Shown here: in pieces, positions 47,733 through 58,884 of the stretch
Layout: each line of letters opens with the position of its first letter
How positions within the stretch are numbered: the first letter of the stretch is position 1
Assembly (NCBI GenBank): GCA_001189345.1
Contig: LFKV01000001.1
Location: 223,677-287,676, forward strand
DNA length: 64,000 bases
Direction: 5' to 3'
Source of the DNA: Candidatus Paraburkholderia kirkii
GTDB taxonomy: Bacteria > Pseudomonadota > Gammaproteobacteria > Burkholderiales > Burkholderiaceae
The notes under the pieces: generated by a model
The model's input: only the letters and a program-made list of their open reading frames with translations
Database searches by the model: none
What the model was told of the DNA's origin: nothing
Made by a program: the position numbers and the translations under genes

Positions 47733-48352
47733 TGGAACTTAAGCTCCTGAATGCCAATGGTCAGGAAGGCGCTGGCGTGAACGCATCGGACGTCGTGTTC
47801 GGTCGCGATTACAACGAAGCCCTGATTCACCAGATCGTCGTCGCTTATCAAGCGAACGCACGTAGCGGCAACCGCGCGCAGAAGGATCGCGAGCAGGTCA
47901 AGCACACCACCAAGAAGCCGTGGCGTCAGAAGGGTACGGGCCGTGCTCGTGCCGGTATGTCGTCGAGCCCGTTGTGGCGTGGCGGTGGTCGCATCTTCCC
48001 GAACTCGCCGGAAGAAAACTTCTCGCACAAGGTCAACAAGAAAATGCATCGCGCAGGTCTTTGCTCGATCTTCTCGCAGCTGGCTCGCGAAGGCCGCATC
48101 GCCGTGGTCGAAGACCTGGCGCTCGAAGCCCCGAAGACCAAGTTGTTGGCCGATAAATTCAAGGCGATGGGCCTCGAGTCCGTGTTGGTCATCACCGATA
48201 CGGTCGACGAGAACCTGTACCTCGCGTCGCGCAACCTGGCCCACGTGGCGGTTGTCGAGCCGCGTTACGCCGACCCGCTCGCGCTGATCTACTTCAAGAA
48301 GATTCTGATCACGAAGGCTGCGGTTGCTCAGATCGAGGAGTTGCTGTCATGA
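47732..48352 (+). CDS. rplD: 50S ribosomal protein L4
   Basis: 206 residues. The extended loop [20 protein letters not shown] lines the exit tunnel. In E. coli L4 represses the S10 operon; the leader elements needed are not recognised here. Overlaps rplW by four bases. Confidence 0.99.
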   Translation: MELKLLNANGQEGAGVNASDVVFGRDYNEALIHQIVVAYQANARSGNRAQKDREQVKHTTKKPWRQKGTGRARAGMSSSPLWRGGGRIFPNSPEENFSHKVNKKMHRAGLCSIFSQLAREGRIAVVEDLALEAPKTKLLADKFKAMGLESVLVITDTVDENLYLASRNLAHVAVVEPRYADPLALIYFKKILITKAAVAQIEELLS

Positions 48353-48663
48353 GCGAAGTTCGCAAAAACGATCATCGTTTGATGCAAGTTCTGCTCGCGC
48401 CGGTGATCTCCGAAAAGGCGACGCTGGTTACCGACAAGAACGAACAAGTCGTGTTCGAAGTCGCGCCGGACGCCACGAAGCAGGAAGTGAAGGCTGCTGT
48501 CGAGCTGCTGTTAAAGGTCGAAGTCAATTCCGTCAACGTGCTCGTCACGAAGGGCAAGGCAAAGCGCTTTGGCCGCTTCAACGGCAAGCGCAAGGACGTG
48601 AAGAAGGCGTACGTCTGCCTGAAGCCCGGCCAGGAAATCAACTTTGAAGCGGAGGCCAAGTAA
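48349..48663 (+). CDS. rplW: 50S ribosomal protein L23
   Basis: 104 residues; [20 protein letters not shown] and [16 protein letters not shown] C-terminus. Sits at the tunnel exit and docks trigger factor and SRP. ATGA overlap with rplD. Confidence 0.98.
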   Translation: MSEVRKNDHRLMQVLLAPVISEKATLVTDKNEQVVFEVAPDATKQEVKAAVELLLKVEVNSVNVLVTKGKAKRFGRFNGKRKDVKKAYVCLKPGQEINFEAEAK

Positions 48664-48665
48664 TC

Positions 48666-49493
48666 ATGGCAATCGTGAAAGTTAAGCCGACCTCGCCGGG
48701 TCGCCGCGCGATGGTCAAGATCGTCAACAAGGATCTGCACAAGGGCAAGCCGCACGCAGCGCTGCTCGATACGCAATCCAAGTCGGCGGGCCGTAACAAC
48801 AACGGCCGTATCACCACGCGTCACCAAGGTGGCGGTCACAAGCAGCACTACCGTATCGTCGATTTCCGTCGCAACAAGGACGGCATTCCGGCAAAGGTCG
48901 AGCGTCTCGAGTACGACCCGAACCGTAGCGCGAACATCGCGCTGGTTCTGTACGCAGACGGCGAACGTCGCTACATCATCGCGCCGAAGGGCGTGACGGT
49001 CGGCACGCAGCTGATGTCCGGTTCGGAAGCGCCGATCCGCGCAGGCAACACCCTGCCGATCCGCAACATTCCGGTCGGTACGACGATCCACTGCATCGAG
49101 ATGCTGCCGGGCAAGGGTGCGCAAATGGCGCGTTCGGCTGGCACGTCGGCCATGCTACTGGCGCGCGAAGGCGTCTACGCTCAAGTGCGTCTGCGTTCGG
49201 GAGAAATCCGCCGCGTGCACGTCGAGTGCCGCGCGACGATCGGCGAAGTGGGCAACGAAGAGCACAGCCTCCGTCAAATCGGCAAGGCCGGTGCAAACCG
49301 CTGGTGCGGTATCCGTCCGACGGTGCGTGGCGTTGCGATGAACCCGATCGATCACCCGCACGGTGGTGGTGAAGGTCGCACGGCAGCAGGTCGCGATCCG
49401 GTGAGCCCGTGGGGCACGCCGACGAAGGGCTATCGCACCCGCAGCAACAAGCGCACGACGACGATGATCGTTCAGCGCCGTCACAAGCGTTAA
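48666..49493 (+). CDS. rplB: 50S ribosomal protein L2
   Basis: 275 residues. [12 protein letters not shown] at the start and the conserved [15 protein letters not shown] holding the His next to the peptidyl transferase centre. Starts two bases after rplW. Confidence 0.99.
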   Translation: MAIVKVKPTSPGRRAMVKIVNKDLHKGKPHAALLDTQSKSAGRNNNGRITTRHQGGGHKQHYRIVDFRRNKDGIPAKVERLEYDPNRSANIALVLYADGERRYIIAPKGVTVGTQLMSGSEAPIRAGNTLPIRNIPVGTTIHCIEMLPGKGAQMARSAGTSAMLLAREGVYAQVRLRSGEIRRVHVECRATIGEVGNEEHSLRQIGKAGANRWCGIRPTVRGVAMNPIDHPHGGGEGRTAAGRDPVSPWGTPTKGYRTRSNKRTTTMIVQRRHKR

Positions 49494-49503
49494 GGAGTAG
49501 GCA

Positions 49504-49779
49504 ATGGCACGTTCTATTAAAAAAGGTCCGTTCTGCGACGCCCATTTGCTGAAAAAAGTTGAGGCGGCTGCAGCTTCGCGTGACAAGAAGCCGATCAAGA
49601 CCTGGTCGCGTCGTTCGACGATTCTGCCGGACTTCATCGGTCTGACGATCGCCGTCCACAACGGCCGTCAGCACGTTCCGGTGTACGTCACGGAAAACAT
49701 GGTCGGCCACAAGCTTGGCGAGTTCGCACTGACCCGTACGTTCAAGGGTCACGCGGCCGACAAGAAGGCCAAGAAATAA
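49504..49779 (+). CDS. rpsS: 30S ribosomal protein S19
   Basis: 91 residues; [19 protein letters not shown] and [19 protein letters not shown]. Head protein contacting S13. AAGGAGTAGGCA upstream. Confidence 0.99.
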   Translation: MARSIKKGPFCDAHLLKKVEAAAASRDKKPIKTWSRRSTILPDFIGLTIAVHNGRQHVPVYVTENMVGHKLGEFALTRTFKGHAADKKAKK

Positions 49780-49791
49780 GGGGCAATCAAG

Positions 49792-50121
49792 ATGGAAGTG
49801 AAAGCAATTCATCGCGGTGCCCGCATCTCGGCGCAGAAAACGCGCCTTGTGGCTGACCAGATTCGTGGTTTGCCGGTCGACAAGGCGTTGAACGTTCTGA
49901 CGTTCTCGCCGAAGAAGGCGGCGGGTATCGTCAAGAAGGTCGTGCTGTCTGCGATCGCAAATGCGGAACACAACGAAGGCGCCGACATCGACGAGCTCAA
50001 GATCAAGAGCATCTACGTCGACAAGGCTGCTTCGCTGAAGCGTTTCACCGCGCGTGCGAAAGGCCGCGGTAACCGCATCGAGAAGCAATCCTGTCACATC
50101 ACTGTGACGGTCGGGAATTAA
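49792..50121 (+). CDS. rplV: 50S ribosomal protein L22
   Basis: 109 residues; [20 protein letters not shown] and [16 protein letters not shown]. Its beta-hairpin lines the exit tunnel beside L4. GGGGCAATCAAG upstream. Confidence 0.98.
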
Positions 50122-50132
50122 GGAGCCGTACG

Positions 50133-50927
50133 ATGGGACAGAAAATTCATCCGACTGGCTTCCGTTTGGCCGTCAGCCGCAATTGGGCTTCGCGCTGGTA
50201 CGCGAACAACAACAATTTCGCGGCGATGTTGCAGGAAGACATCGGTGTTCGTGAATACCTGAAGAAGAAGCTGAAGAACGCTTCGGTCGGTCGCGTCGTC
50301 ATCGAGCGTCCGGCGAAGAACGCGCGCATCACGATTTACAGCTCGCGTCCGGGCGTTGTCATCGGCAAGAAGGGCGAAGACATCGAACTGCTGAAGTCCG
50401 AGCTGCAAAAGCGCATGGGCGTTCCGGTTCACGTCAACATCGAGGAAATCCGCAAGCCGGAAACCGATGCTCAGCTGATCGCCGATTCCATCACGCAGCA
50501 GCTCGAGCGCCGGATCATGTTCCGCCGCGCGATGAAGCGTGCGATGCAAAACGCGATGCGTCTTGGCGCCCAAGGCATCAAGATCATGAGCGCGGGCCGT
50601 CTGAACGGTATCGAAATCGCTCGTACCGAGTGGTATCGCGAAGGCCGCGTGCCGCTCCATACGCTGCGTGCGGATATCGACTACGCGACGTCGGAAGCGA
50701 AGACCACGTACGGCATCATCGGCGTGAAGGTGTGGGTCTACAAGGGCGACACGCTGGGCCGCAACGACGCGCCGGTGGTGGAAGAAGTGGCGGAAGAAAA
50801 GCGTCTGCGCCGCAACGCACGTCCGGGTGGCAATCGCCGTCCGCGCCGTGACGGTGAAGGTGCTCCGGCTGGCGCGCGTCGTGGTGCACCCCGTCGCGCT
50901 GGCGGTGACGCGAAGACTGGAGAATAA
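50133..50927 (+). CDS. rpsC: 30S ribosomal protein S3
   Basis: 264 residues: KH domain ([20 protein letters not shown]), then [20 protein letters not shown] at the mRNA entry, and a Betaproteobacteria-type Arg/Gly-rich tail (last ~40 residues). Confidence 0.99.
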   Translation: MGQKIHPTGFRLAVSRNWASRWYANNNNFAAMLQEDIGVREYLKKKLKNASVGRVVIERPAKNARITIYSSRPGVVIGKKGEDIELLKSELQKRMGVPVHVNIEEIRKPETDAQLIADSITQQLERRIMFRRAMKRAMQNAMRLGAQGIKIMSAGRLNGIEIARTEWYREGRVPLHTLRADIDYATSEAKTTYGIIGVKVWVYKGDTLGRNDAPVVEEVAEEKRLRRNARPGGNRRPRRDGEGAPAGARRGAPRRAGGDAKTGE

Positions 50928-50929
50928 CG

Positions 50930-51346
50930 ATGCTGCAACCGAAACGCAGAAAGTATCGCAAAGAGCAAAAGGGTCGTAACACCGGCAAGGCGACGCGCGG
51001 CAACGCCGTGTCGTTCGGTGAGTATGGTCTGAAGGCGATCGGTCGCGGCCGTTTGACCGCGCGCCAACTCGAAGCGGCGCGTCGTGCAATGACGCGTCAC
51101 ATCAAGCGTGGCGGCCGGATCTGGATCCGGATCTTCCCGGACAAGCCGATTTCGCAAAAGCCGGCCGAAGTGCGTATGGGTAATGGTAAGGGTAACCCGG
51201 AGTACTACGTCGCTGAAATTCAACCGGGCAAGATGCTGTACGAAATGGACGGTGTCTCCGAAGAACTGGCGCGCGAAGCGTTCCGTCTGGCTGCAGCCAA
51301 GCTGCCGCTCAAGACGAACTTCGTGGTTCGTCAGCTCGGCGCCTAA
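50930..51346 (+). CDS. rplP: 50S ribosomal protein L16
   Basis: 138 residues; [19 protein letters not shown] and [18 protein letters not shown] core with [15 protein letters not shown]. Contacts tRNA at the A site. Starts two bases after rpsC. Confidence 0.98.
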   Translation: MLQPKRRKYRKEQKGRNTGKATRGNAVSFGEYGLKAIGRGRLTARQLEAARRAMTRHIKRGGRIWIRIFPDKPISQKPAEVRMGNGKGNPEYYVAEIQPGKMLYEMDGVSEELAREAFRLAAAKLPLKTNFVVRQLGA

Positions 51347-51356
51347 GGAGTAAATG

Positions 51357-51551
51357 ATGAAGGCATCTGAACTTCGCCAGAAAGACCAGGCCGCGCTCAA
51401 TAAGGAGCTGTCGGACCTGCTCAAGGCGCAATTTGGCCTGCGCATGCAACTCGCGACCCAGCAGCTCACCAACACGAGCCAGCTGCAAAAGGTCCGTCGC
51501 GACATCGCACGCGTGCGCACCGTCCTGACTGAGAAGGCGAACCAGAAATGA
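51357..51551 (+). CDS. rpmC: 50S ribosomal protein L29
   Basis: 64 residues, [20 protein letters not shown] to ANQK. Two ATG codons are adjacent; the second, at 51357, is the usual start with GGAGTAAATG before it. Overlaps rpsQ by four bases. Confidence 0.97.
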   Translation: MKASELRQKDQAALNKELSDLLKAQFGLRMQLATQQLTNTSQLQKVRRDIARVRTVLTEKANQK

Positions 51552-51820
51552 ACAATAGCGTAAAAACCTCGCTCAAGCGGACGCTGGTCGGCAAGGTCGT
51601 CAGCAACAAGATGGACAAGACGGTCACCGTGCTGGTCGAGCACCGCGTGAAGCATCCGATCTACGGCAAGTACGTCGTGCGCTCCAAGAAGTACCACGCG
51701 CATGACGACGCGAACACGTACAACGAAGGCGATCTCGTCGAAATCCAGGAAACTCGTCCGATTTCGAAGACGAAGGCCTGGGTTGTGTCGAAGCTGGTTG
51801 AAGCGGCTCGCGTGATCTGA
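51548..51820 (+). CDS. rpsQ: 30S ribosomal protein S17
   Basis: 90 residues; [20 protein letters not shown] and [22 protein letters not shown]-fold 16S binder. Last gene of the S10 cluster. Confidence 0.98.
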   Translation: MNNSVKTSLKRTLVGKVVSNKMDKTVTVLVEHRVKHPIYGKYVVRSKKYHAHDDANTYNEGDLVEIQETRPISKTKAWVVSKLVEAARVI

Positions 51821-51870
51821 CGTCGAAGTAGGCGATATGCTGTAACGAGTTGTATCGTAGTAAGTTTCGC

Positions 51871-51898
51871 TTGCAAGACCGAGATTATTTGTTATAAT
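51871..51898 (+). promoter_or_regulatory. Promoter upstream of rplN (spc cluster)
   Basis: TTGCAA (51871-51876), 16-base spacer, perfect TATAAT (51893-51898), in the 297-base rpsQ-rplN gap. About 220 bases of untranslated leader follow with no ORF I can support. A GTGGGGGAAGCC stretch near 51942 is unexplained. Confidence 0.8.
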
Positions 51899-52117
51899 TC
51901 CAGTTTTCCCTCTTTGTGGGAGCCCCGTCGCGGGCAAAATTGGTGGGGGAAGCCGGCTCGGGCGCCAGTCTGAGTCGACAGATTCACCGGATTGCGATGG
52001 CGGGTTTCGTCTGCCCTCGCTGCCTGTTCTAACCCAAGCAGCCGATTGGCTGACGGGACCAAGACTGACCGGATGCGCCATGGTGGTGCAATCGGATTAA
52101 GTTGGGAAAGATAAACC

Positions 52118-52486
52118 ATGATCCAGACCGAAACTCGGCTTGAAGTGGCCGACAACACGGGTGCGCGTGAAGTCATGTGCATCAAGGTGCTCGGCGGCTC
52201 GAAGCGTCGTTACGCTAGCATTGGCGACATCATCAAGGTGACCGTCAAGGAAGCGGCGCCGCGCGGACGCGTGAAAAAGGGCGAAATCTACAACGCTGTG
52301 GTCGTTCGTACGGCCAAGGGCGTGCGTCGCCAGGATGGCTCGCTCATCAAGTTCGACGGCAATGCCGCCGTTCTGCTGAATACGAAGCTCGAGCCGATCG
52401 GCACGCGTATTTTCGGCCCGGTGACGCGTGAACTGCGTAGCGAACGATTCATGAAGATCGTTTCGCTCGCGCCGGAAGTGCTGTAA
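52118..52486 (+). CDS. rplN: 50S ribosomal protein L14
   Basis: 122 residues; [20 protein letters not shown] and [18 protein letters not shown]. Lies at the subunit interface contacting h14 of 16S rRNA. Confidence 0.99.
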   Translation: MIQTETRLEVADNTGAREVMCIKVLGGSKRRYASIGDIIKVTVKEAAPRGRVKKGEIYNAVVVRTAKGVRRQDGSLIKFDGNAAVLLNTKLEPIGTRIFGPVTRELRSERFMKIVSLAPEVL

Positions 52487-52505
52487 GGAGCTGTAAGGAG
52501 TCGCG

Positions 52506-52814
52506 ATGAACAAGATTCGCAAGGGTGACGAAGTCATCGTCATCACCGGCAAGGACAAGGGCAAACGCGGCACCGTGTTGGCCGTTGCGGACGACCGTGT
52601 CACCGTCGAGGGCATCAACCTCGTCAAGAAGCACGTGAAGCCGAACCCGATGAAGGGTACGACGGGCGGTGTGGAAGCCAAGTCGATGCCGCTGCATATT
52701 TCGAACGTCGCATTGGTCGACGCGAATGGCAAGGCATCGCGTGTGGGCATCAAGGTCGAAGATGGAAAGAAGGTTCGCTTCCTGAAGTCGACCGGCGCCA
52801 CGCTCAACGCCTGA
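52506..52814 (+). CDS. rplX: 50S ribosomal protein L24
   Basis: 102 residues with a KOW motif ([20 protein letters not shown]). Assembly initiator near the tunnel exit. The ribosome binding segment CTGTAAGGAG occurs twice in tandem before it (52482-52500), the first copy overlapping the rplN stop. Confidence 0.98.
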   Translation: MNKIRKGDEVIVITGKDKGKRGTVLAVADDRVTVEGINLVKKHVKPNPMKGTTGGVEAKSMPLHISNVALVDANGKASRVGIKVEDGKKVRFLKSTGATLNA

Positions 52815-52828
52815 CGCGGAGTTAAAAA

Positions 52829-53368
52829 ATGGCTCGTCTGCAAGAGATTTACAAAGAAAAGGTTGTGCCGCAACTCATCGAGAAGTTCGGCTACAAGTCC
52901 ATCATGGAAGTGCCGCGCATCACCAAGATCACCCTGAACATGGGTCTTGGCGAAGCCGTCGCTGACAAGAAGATCATCGAAAACGCCGTGGGCGACCTGA
53001 CGAAGATCGCCGGCCAGAAGCCGGTTATCACGAAGGCGCGCAAGGCAATCGCAGGCTTCAAGATTCGTCAGGGCTACCCGATCGGCGCGATGGTTACGCT
53101 GCGCGGCCAAGCGATGTACGAATTCCTGGACCGTTTCGTGACGGTTGCGCTCCCGCGTGTGCGTGACTTCCGTGGCGTGTCGGGCCGTGCATTCGACGGT
53201 CGTGGCAACTACAACATCGGTGTGAAAGAGCAGATCATTTTCCCCGAAATCGACTACGACAAGATCGACGCGCTGCGTGGGCTGAACATCAGCATCACGA
53301 CCACCGCGAAGACTGACGACGAAGCAAAGGCGCTGCTCGCCGGCTTCAAGTTCCCGTTCAGAAACTGA
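52829..53368 (+). CDS. rplE: 50S ribosomal protein L5
   Basis: 179 residues; [20 protein letters not shown] and [20 protein letters not shown]. Binds 5S rRNA in the central protuberance. Confidence 0.99.
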   Translation: MARLQEIYKEKVVPQLIEKFGYKSIMEVPRITKITLNMGLGEAVADKKIIENAVGDLTKIAGQKPVITKARKAIAGFKIRQGYPIGAMVTLRGQAMYEFLDRFVTVALPRVRDFRGVSGRAFDGRGNYNIGVKEQIIFPEIDYDKIDALRGLNISITTTAKTDDEAKALLAGFKFPFRN

Positions 53369-53375
53369 GGTTACC

Positions 53376-53681
53376 GTGGCTAAACTGGCACTGATCGAAC
53401 GTGAAAAGAAGCGCGCGCGCCTGGCAGTCAAGTACGCTCCGAAGCGTGCTGAGCTGAAGGCTGTGATCGACGACGCAAGCAAGTCGGACGAAGAGCGTTA
53501 CCTCGCGCGTTTGGCGCTGCAACAACTGCCGCGTAACTCGAACCCCACTCGCAAGCGTAACCGCTGCGCGATCACGGGTCGTCCGCGTGGCACGTTCCGC
53601 AAGTTCGGACTCGCGCGCGGCAAGATCCGCGAAATCGCTTTCCGCGGCGAAATCCCTGGCCTCACCAAGGCGAGCTGGTAA
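53376..53681 (+). CDS. rpsN: 30S ribosomal protein S14
   Basis: 101 residues, the long zinc-independent form: [20 protein letters not shown] lacks the CxxC pairs of the short form. GTG start at 53376. Confidence 0.98.
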   Translation: MAKLALIEREKKRARLAVKYAPKRAELKAVIDDASKSDEERYLARLALQQLPRNSNPTRKRNRCAITGRPRGTFRKFGLARGKIREIAFRGEIPGLTKASW

Positions 53682-53695
53682 TAGGAGAAACATAA

Positions 53696-54091
53696 ATGAG
53701 CATGAGTGATCCTATCGCCGATATGCTGACTCACATCCGCAATGCGCAGATGGTCGAGAAGGTTTCGGTGACTATGCCCTCGTCGAAAGTCAAGGTTGCG
53801 ATTGCGCAGGTTTTGAAGGACGAAGGTTATATCGACGACTTCGCGGTGAAAGCCGAAGGCGCGAAGACGGAATTGAACATCGTGTTGAAGTACTACGCTG
53901 GCCGTCCGGTGATCGAGCGCCTCGAGCGCGTCTCGAAGCCCGGTCTGCGCGTGTACCGCGGTCGCAACGAAATCCCGCAAGTGATGAACGGCCTGGGCGT
54001 TGCCATCGTGTCGACGCCGAAGGGTGTGATGACCGACCGCAAGGCCCGCCAGAACGGCGTCGGCGGCGAAGTCATCTGCTACGTCGCTTAA
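53696..54091 (+). CDS. rpsH: 30S ribosomal protein S8
   Basis: 131 residues; [19 protein letters not shown] and [19 protein letters not shown] motif ([15 protein letters not shown]). In E. coli S8 represses the spc operon by binding rplE mRNA. Confidence 0.99.
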   Translation: MSMSDPIADMLTHIRNAQMVEKVSVTMPSSKVKVAIAQVLKDEGYIDDFAVKAEGAKTELNIVLKYYAGRPVIERLERVSKPGLRVYRGRNEIPQVMNGLGVAIVSTPKGVMTDRKARQNGVGGEVICYVA

Positions 54092-54110
54092 CGCCGAAGG
54101 GAGAAGAAAC

Positions 54111-54644
54111 ATGTCTCGAGTAGGTAAAAGCCCGATCGCGCTGCCGCAAGGCGCGGAAGTGGCCATCAAGAGCGGCGTCATCACCGTGAAGGGTCCGCTC
54201 GGCACGATCTCGCAACCGGCCAACAAGCTGGTGACCGTGACGAACGACAACGGCACGCTGAAGCTCGCTCCGGCCGACGAAAGCCGTGAAGCAAACGCGA
54301 TGTCCGGCACGATGCGCGCCCTGGTGGCGAACATGGTGCAGGGCGTCACCAAGGGTTTCGAGCGCAAGCTGACGCTGGTTGGCGTCGGTTATCGTGCGCA
54401 AGCGCAAGGCGACAAGCTGAACTTGTCGCTGGGTTTCTCGCACCCCGTGGTGCACCAGATGCCGGAAGGCATCAAGGCTGAGACCCCGTCGCAGACCGAA
54501 ATCGTGATCAAGGGGATCGACAAGCAGAAAGTCGGACAAGTCGCAGCCGAAGTGCGCGGCTACCGTCCGCCGGAGCCCTATAAGGGCAAGGGCGTGCGCT
54601 ATTCTGACGAGGTTGTGATCCTCAAAGAAACGAAGAAGAAGTAA
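54111..54644 (+). CDS. rplF: 50S ribosomal protein L6
   Basis: 177 residues; [20 protein letters not shown] and the C-terminal [19 protein letters not shown]. Near the factor-binding site. Confidence 0.99.
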   Translation: MSRVGKSPIALPQGAEVAIKSGVITVKGPLGTISQPANKLVTVTNDNGTLKLAPADESREANAMSGTMRALVANMVQGVTKGFERKLTLVGVGYRAQAQGDKLNLSLGFSHPVVHQMPEGIKAETPSQTEIVIKGIDKQKVGQVAAEVRGYRPPEPYKGKGVRYSDEVVILKETKKK

Positions 54645-54656
54645 GGGTGCGCAATC

Positions 54657-55022
54657 ATGGATAAGACTCAATCTCGCCTGCGCCGCGCTCGTCAGACGCG
54701 TATCAAGATCGCTGAGCTGCAGGTTCCGCGTCTGGCCGTGCATCGCACGAGTACGCATATCTACGCGCAAGTATTCTCGGCATGTGGCACGAAGGTCGTG
54801 GCAAGCGCCTCGACGCTGGAAGCCGAAGTGCGCGCTGAGCTGGCCGACAAGTCGGGCAAGGGCGGCAACATCAACGCTGCAACCCTGATCGGCAAGCGTA
54901 TTGCCGAAAAGGCCAAGGCTGCCGGCATCGAATCCGTCGCCTTTGATCGCTCGGGTTTCCGCTACCACGGCCGCGTGAAGGTGCTGGCTGATGCAGCGCG
55001 CGAAGCCGGGCTCAAGTTCTAA
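54657..55022 (+). CDS. rplR: 50S ribosomal protein L18
   Basis: 121 residues; [20 protein letters not shown] and [20 protein letters not shown]. 5S rRNA binder. Confidence 0.98.
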   Translation: MDKTQSRLRRARQTRIKIAELQVPRLAVHRTSTHIYAQVFSACGTKVVASASTLEAEVRAELADKSGKGGNINAATLIGKRIAEKAKAAGIESVAFDRSGFRYHGRVKVLADAAREAGLKF

Positions 55023-55036
55023 GGGAAGAATTCGTC

Positions 55037-55555
55037 ATGGCAAAGGTGCAAGCGAAAGTTCAGGCTGACGAACGCGACGACGGCCTGCGCGAAAAGATGA
55101 TTTCGGTCAACCGCGTGACCAAGGTCGTGAAGGGTGGCCGTATTCTCGGCTTCGCCGCACTGACCGTGGTTGGCGACGGCGATGGCCGTGTCGGCATGGG
55201 CAAGGGCAAGGCGAAAGAAGTTCCGGTTGCCGTGCAAAAGGCAATGGAACAAGCCCGCCGCAATATGTTCAAGGTGCCCCTGAAGAACGGCACGCTGCAA
55301 CACGAAGTGCACGGCAAGCACGGCGCATCGGCAGTCCTTCTCGCCCCGGCGAAGGACGGTACTGGCGTGATCGCCGGCGGCCCGATGCGCGCGGTGTTCG
55401 ACGTGATGGGCGTGCAAAACGTCGTGGCCAAGAGCCACGGTTCGGCAAACCCGTACAACCTAGTTCGTGCGACGCTGGACGGTCTGCGCAAGCAGTCGAC
55501 CCCGGCAGACATCGCGGCGAAGCGTGGTAAGTCCGTCGAAGACATTCTGGGCTAA
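55037..55555 (+). CDS. rpsE: 30S ribosomal protein S5
   Basis: 172 residues; [20 protein letters not shown] and [20 protein letters not shown]. Fidelity protein at the mRNA entry with S3 and S4. Confidence 0.99.
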
Positions 55556-55565
55556 GGTGGTCACC

Positions 55566-55748
55566 ATGTCTGAAAAAACTGTCAAGGTTCAGCTTGTCAA
55601 GAGCCTGATCGGGACCCGCGAATCGCACCGCGCAACGGTGCGTGGCCTCGGCCTGCGTCGCCTCAACTCGGTCTCCGAGCTGCAGGACACGCCGGCCGTG
55701 CGCGGGATGATCAACAAGGTCTCGTACCTCGTTAAGGTCATCGCCTGA
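55566..55748 (+). CDS. rpmD: 50S ribosomal protein L30
   Basis: 60 residues from ATG 55566 ([20 protein letters not shown]), preceded by AAGGTGGTCACC. A longer in-frame extension overlaps rpsE and is spurious. Confidence 0.97.
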
Positions 55749-55779
55749 GCGGCGGACCCTAGGATCCAAGGAGTTGAAC

Positions 55780-56214
55780 ATGGAATTGAATAACCTGAAG
55801 CCGGCAGAAGGTGCGAAGCACGCAAAGCGTCGCGTCGGTCGCGGCATCGGTTCGGGCCTCGGTAAGACCGCGGGCCGCGGCCACAAGGGTCAGAAATCGC
55901 GTTCGGGCGGCTTTCACAAGGTCGGCTTCGAAGGCGGTCAGATGCCTCTGCAGCGTCGTCTGCCGAAGCGCGGCTTCACCTCGCTGACGAAGGAATTCGT
56001 CGGTGAAGTGCGCCTGGCTGATCTCGAGAAGCTGCCGGTCGACGAAATCGATTTTCTGGCGCTGAAGCAAGCGGGTCTGGTCGGCGAACTCATCAAGAGC
56101 GCGAAGATCATCAAGACCGGCGAGATCACCCGCAAGGCCACGGTGAAGGGCCTGACGGCAACGAAGGGCGCCCGTGAGGCAATCGAAGCCGCTGGCGGCT
56201 CGTTCGCCGAGTAG
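55780..56214 (+). CDS. rplO: 50S ribosomal protein L15
   Basis: 144 residues from ATG 55780 ([20 protein letters not shown]) with AAGGAGTTGAAC upstream. The Gly-rich [20 protein letters not shown] tail reaches into 23S rRNA. Confidence 0.98.
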   Translation: MELNNLKPAEGAKHAKRRVGRGIGSGLGKTAGRGHKGQKSRSGGFHKVGFEGGQMPLQRRLPKRGFTSLTKEFVGEVRLADLEKLPVDEIDFLALKQAGLVGELIKSAKIIKTGEITRKATVKGLTATKGAREAIEAAGGSFAE

Positions 56215-56256
56215 CGCGCTCATCGCCGTTACTAGCACTAGCATCGGAGAAGGTTC

Positions 56257-57603
56257 TTGGCTAACAGCCCGAGTCTCGCAAAAACCGGTCGAAGCGCGGC
56301 GAAATTCGGCGATCTGCGCCGGCGTGCAGTGTTCCTGCTGCTGGCGCTGGTCGTCTACCGCATTGGTGCGCACATTCCGGTTCCCGGCATCGATCCGGAC
56401 CAGCTGGCGAAGCTGTTCCAAAGCCAGTCCGGCGGCATCCTTGGCATGTTCAACATGTTCTCGGGTGGCGCGCTTTCGCGGTTCACGATCTTTGCGCTGG
56501 GCATCATGCCCTACATCTCGTCGTCTATCATCATGCAGTTGCTGTCGATCGTATCGCCGCAGATGGAGGCGCTGAAGAAGGAAGGGCAGGCAGGTCAACG
56601 GAAGATCACGCAGTACACGCGCATCTTTACCGTGGTACTCGCGACCTTCCAGGCGTTCGGCATCGCGGTCGCGCTGGAAAACCAGCCGGCTCTGGTGCTC
56701 GATCCCGGCATGGTGTTCCGCCTGACGACGGTCGTCACGCTGGTGACGGGCACGATGTTCCTGATGTGGCTTGGTGAGCAGATCACGGAACGCGGTCTCG
56801 GCAACGGTATCTCGATCATCATCTTCGGTGGTATCGCGGCGGGTTTCCCGAATGCGATCGGTGGTCTGTTCGAGCTGGTTCGCACCGGTTCGATGAGCAT
56901 CATCTCGGCGATCATCATCGTCGTGCTGATCGCGGCGGTCACGTATCTGGTCGTGTTCATCGAACGCGGCCAGCGCAAGATCTTCGTGAACTACGCGAAG
57001 CGCCAGGTCGGCAACAAGATTTACGGCGGACAGTCGTCTCATCTGCCGCTCAAGCTGAACATGTCGGGTGTGATTCCGCCGATCTTCGCGTCGTCGATCA
57101 TCCTCTTCCCGGCAACCATCCTGAACTGGTTTAGTTCGGGGTCGCGCACCAACTGGTTCGCGAACACGCTGCACAACGTGGCCGAGGCGTTGAAGCCCGG
57201 TCAACCAGTGTACGTGCTGCTGTATGCGTTGGCGATCGTTTTCTTCTGCTTTTTCTACACCGCACTGGTGTTCAACAGCCGGGAAACTGCCGACAACTTG
57301 AAGAAGAGCGGTGCTTTCGTTCCGGGTATTCGTCCGGGCGATCAGACTGCACGGTATATCGACCGCATCCTCACGCGTCTTACGCTGGCTGGTGCGATCT
57401 ACATCGTATTCGTGTGCCTGCTGCCTGAGTTTCTGGTGTTGCGCTGGAACGTGCCGTTTTATTTTGGTGGAACGTCGCTGCTGATCATTGTCGTTGTCAC
57501 GATGGACTTCATGGCTCAGGTGCAGTCGTACGTTATGTCGCAACAGTATGAGTCGCTGCTCAAGAAGGCAAACTTCAAGGGCGGCAACGTCCCGACGCGT
57601 TAA
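56257..57603 (+). CDS. secY: Preprotein translocase subunit SecY
   Basis: 448-residue ten-helix channel protein of the inner membrane. TTG start at 56257 with GGAGAAGGTTC before it (usual in Burkholderia). [20 protein letters not shown] precedes the plug; [13 protein letters not shown] and [12 protein letters not shown] are pore helices; the cytosolic loop has [19 protein letters not shown]. Works with SecE, also encoded here. Confidence 0.98.
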   Translation: MANSPSLAKTGRSAAKFGDLRRRAVFLLLALVVYRIGAHIPVPGIDPDQLAKLFQSQSGGILGMFNMFSGGALSRFTIFALGIMPYISSSIIMQLLSIVSPQMEALKKEGQAGQRKITQYTRIFTVVLATFQAFGIAVALENQPALVLDPGMVFRLTTVVTLVTGTMFLMWLGEQITERGLGNGISIIIFGGIAAGFPNAIGGLFELVRTGSMSIISAIIIVVLIAAVTYLVVFIERGQRKIFVNYAKRQVGNKIYGGQSSHLPLKLNMSGVIPPIFASSIILFPATILNWFSSGSRTNWFANTLHNVAEALKPGQPVYVLLYALAIVFFCFFYTALVFNSRETADNLKKSGAFVPGIRPGDQTARYIDRILTRLTLAGAIYIVFVCLLPEFLVLRWNVPFYFGGTSLLIIVVVTMDFMAQVQSYVMSQQYESLLKKANFKGGNVPTR

Positions 57604-57611
57604 TAAGGACT

Positions 57612-57830
57612 ATGGCCAAAGACGATGTAATCCAGATGCAGGGTGAGGTCATCGAAAACCTGCCCAACGCTACTTTCCGGGTGAAATTGGAAAATGGCCA
57701 TATCGTCCTGGGGCATATTTCCGGAAAGATGCGGATGCACTACATCCGCATTCTGCCGGGCGACAAGGTTACGGTTGAATTGACGCCTTACGATCTGTCT
57801 CGTGCGCGGATCGTGTTCCGGGCGAAGTGA
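57612..57830 (+). CDS. infA: Translation initiation factor IF-1
   Basis: 72-residue OB-fold protein, [20 protein letters not shown] to ARIVFRAK. Binds the A site of the 30S subunit during initiation. Starts eight bases after secY. Confidence 0.97.
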   Translation: MAKDDVIQMQGEVIENLPNATFRVKLENGHIVLGHISGKMRMHYIRILPGDKVTVELTPYDLSRARIVFRAK

Positions 57831-57851
57831 TTTTAAAAAAAGGGTAATATC

Positions 57852-57968
57852 ATGAAAGTGATGGCATCGGTTAAGCGCATTTGCCGCAATTGCAAGATCA
57901 TCAAGCGCAAGGGCATTGTGCGCGTGATTTGCAGCTCTGATCCGCGCCACAAACAGCGTCAAGGCTGA
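57852..57968 (+). CDS. rpmJ: 50S ribosomal protein L36
   Basis: 38 residues, [20 protein letters not shown] to HKQRQG. Zinc-ribbon form with Cys in ICRNC and ICSSDPRH, that is C-x2-C-x12-C-x4-H. Too short for most ORF cut-offs. Confidence 0.97.
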   Translation: MKVMASVKRICRNCKIIKRKGIVRVICSSDPRHKQRQG

Positions 57969-58009
57969 ACGCCGCGCTTTTGCTTGCGCTTTTTGTTTGA
58001 GGAAAAACA

Positions 58010-58375
58010 ATGGCTCGTATCGCAGGGGTTAACATCCCGAATCACCAGCATACCGAGATCGGCCTGACGGCAATCTTCGGCATCGGTCGCACGCGCGCCC
58101 GCGGCATTTGCACCGCGGCTGGTGTGGAATTTTCGAAGAAGGTCAAGGACCTCACCGACGCAGACCTCGAAAAGCTGCGTGGCGAAGTGGGCAAGTTCAT
58201 CGTCGAAGGCGACCTGCGCCGTGAAGTGACGATGAACATCAAGCGCCTGATGGACTTGGGTTGCTACCGCGGCATGCGCCATCGCAAGGGCCTGCCCCTG
58301 CGTGGCCAGCGTACGCGCACGAATGCCCGTACGCGCAAGGGTCCGCGTCGTGCAGCGCAATCGCTGAAGAAGTAA
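58010..58375 (+). CDS. rpsM: 30S ribosomal protein S13
   Basis: 121 residues; [20 protein letters not shown] and [20 protein letters not shown]. First gene of the alpha operon (rpsM-rpsK-rpsD-rpoA-rplQ). Confidence 0.99.
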   Translation: MARIAGVNIPNHQHTEIGLTAIFGIGRTRARGICTAAGVEFSKKVKDLTDADLEKLRGEVGKFIVEGDLRREVTMNIKRLMDLGCYRGMRHRKGLPLRGQRTRTNARTRKGPRRAAQSLKK

Positions 58376-58403
58376 GCGGAACTGACAGTTACAGGAAAAC
58401 GTA

Positions 58404-58808
58404 ATGGCTAAGGCTTCGAACAACTCCGCGGCGCAACGCGTTCGCAAGAAGGTCAAGAAGAACGTCGCCGAGGGCGTGGTTCACGTTCACGCGTCGTTCA
58501 ACAACACCATTATCACGATTACCGACCGTCAAGGTAACGCGCTCGCATGGGCGACGTCGGGCGGTCAGGGCTTCAAGGGCTCGCGCAAGTCGACGCCGTT
58601 TGCAGCTCAGGTCGCAGCCGAGTCGGCTGGCCGCGTGGCAATGGAATACGGCGTGAAGAACCTCGAAGTGCGGATCAAGGGCCCCGGCCCTGGCCGTGAA
58701 TCGGCGGTGCGCGCGCTGCATGGTCTTGGCATCAAGATCACCGCGATCTCCGACGTGACGCCGGTCCCGCACAACGGTTGCCGTCCGCCGAAGCGCCGTC
58801 GTATCTAA
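58404..58808 (+). CDS. rpsK: 30S ribosomal protein S11
   Basis: 134 residues; [20 protein letters not shown] and [17 protein letters not shown]. Platform protein. Normally followed directly by rpsD; here an IS5-family element begins 77 bases after its stop. Confidence 0.99.
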   Translation: MAKASNNSAAQRVRKKVKKNVAEGVVHVHASFNNTIITITDRQGNALAWATSGGQGFKGSRKSTPFAAQVAAESAGRVAMEYGVKNLEVRIKGPGPGRESAVRALHGLGIKITAISDVTPVPHNGCRPPKRRRI

Positions 58809-58836
58809 TACGCCGACGCGACCGCATGTTTCCTGT

Positions 58837-58852
58837 CGATGCGAAAGCATCG
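58837..58852 (+). other. Hairpin in the rpsK-rpsD spacer
   Basis: CGATGC, loop GAAA, GCATCG, followed by GCGGGTTTCTTG. Could attenuate or stabilise the mRNA; it lies before the IS5 insertion. Confidence 0.5.
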
Positions 58853-58884
58853 GCGGGTTTCTTGCGTTAGTAAGTTTTGACTAA

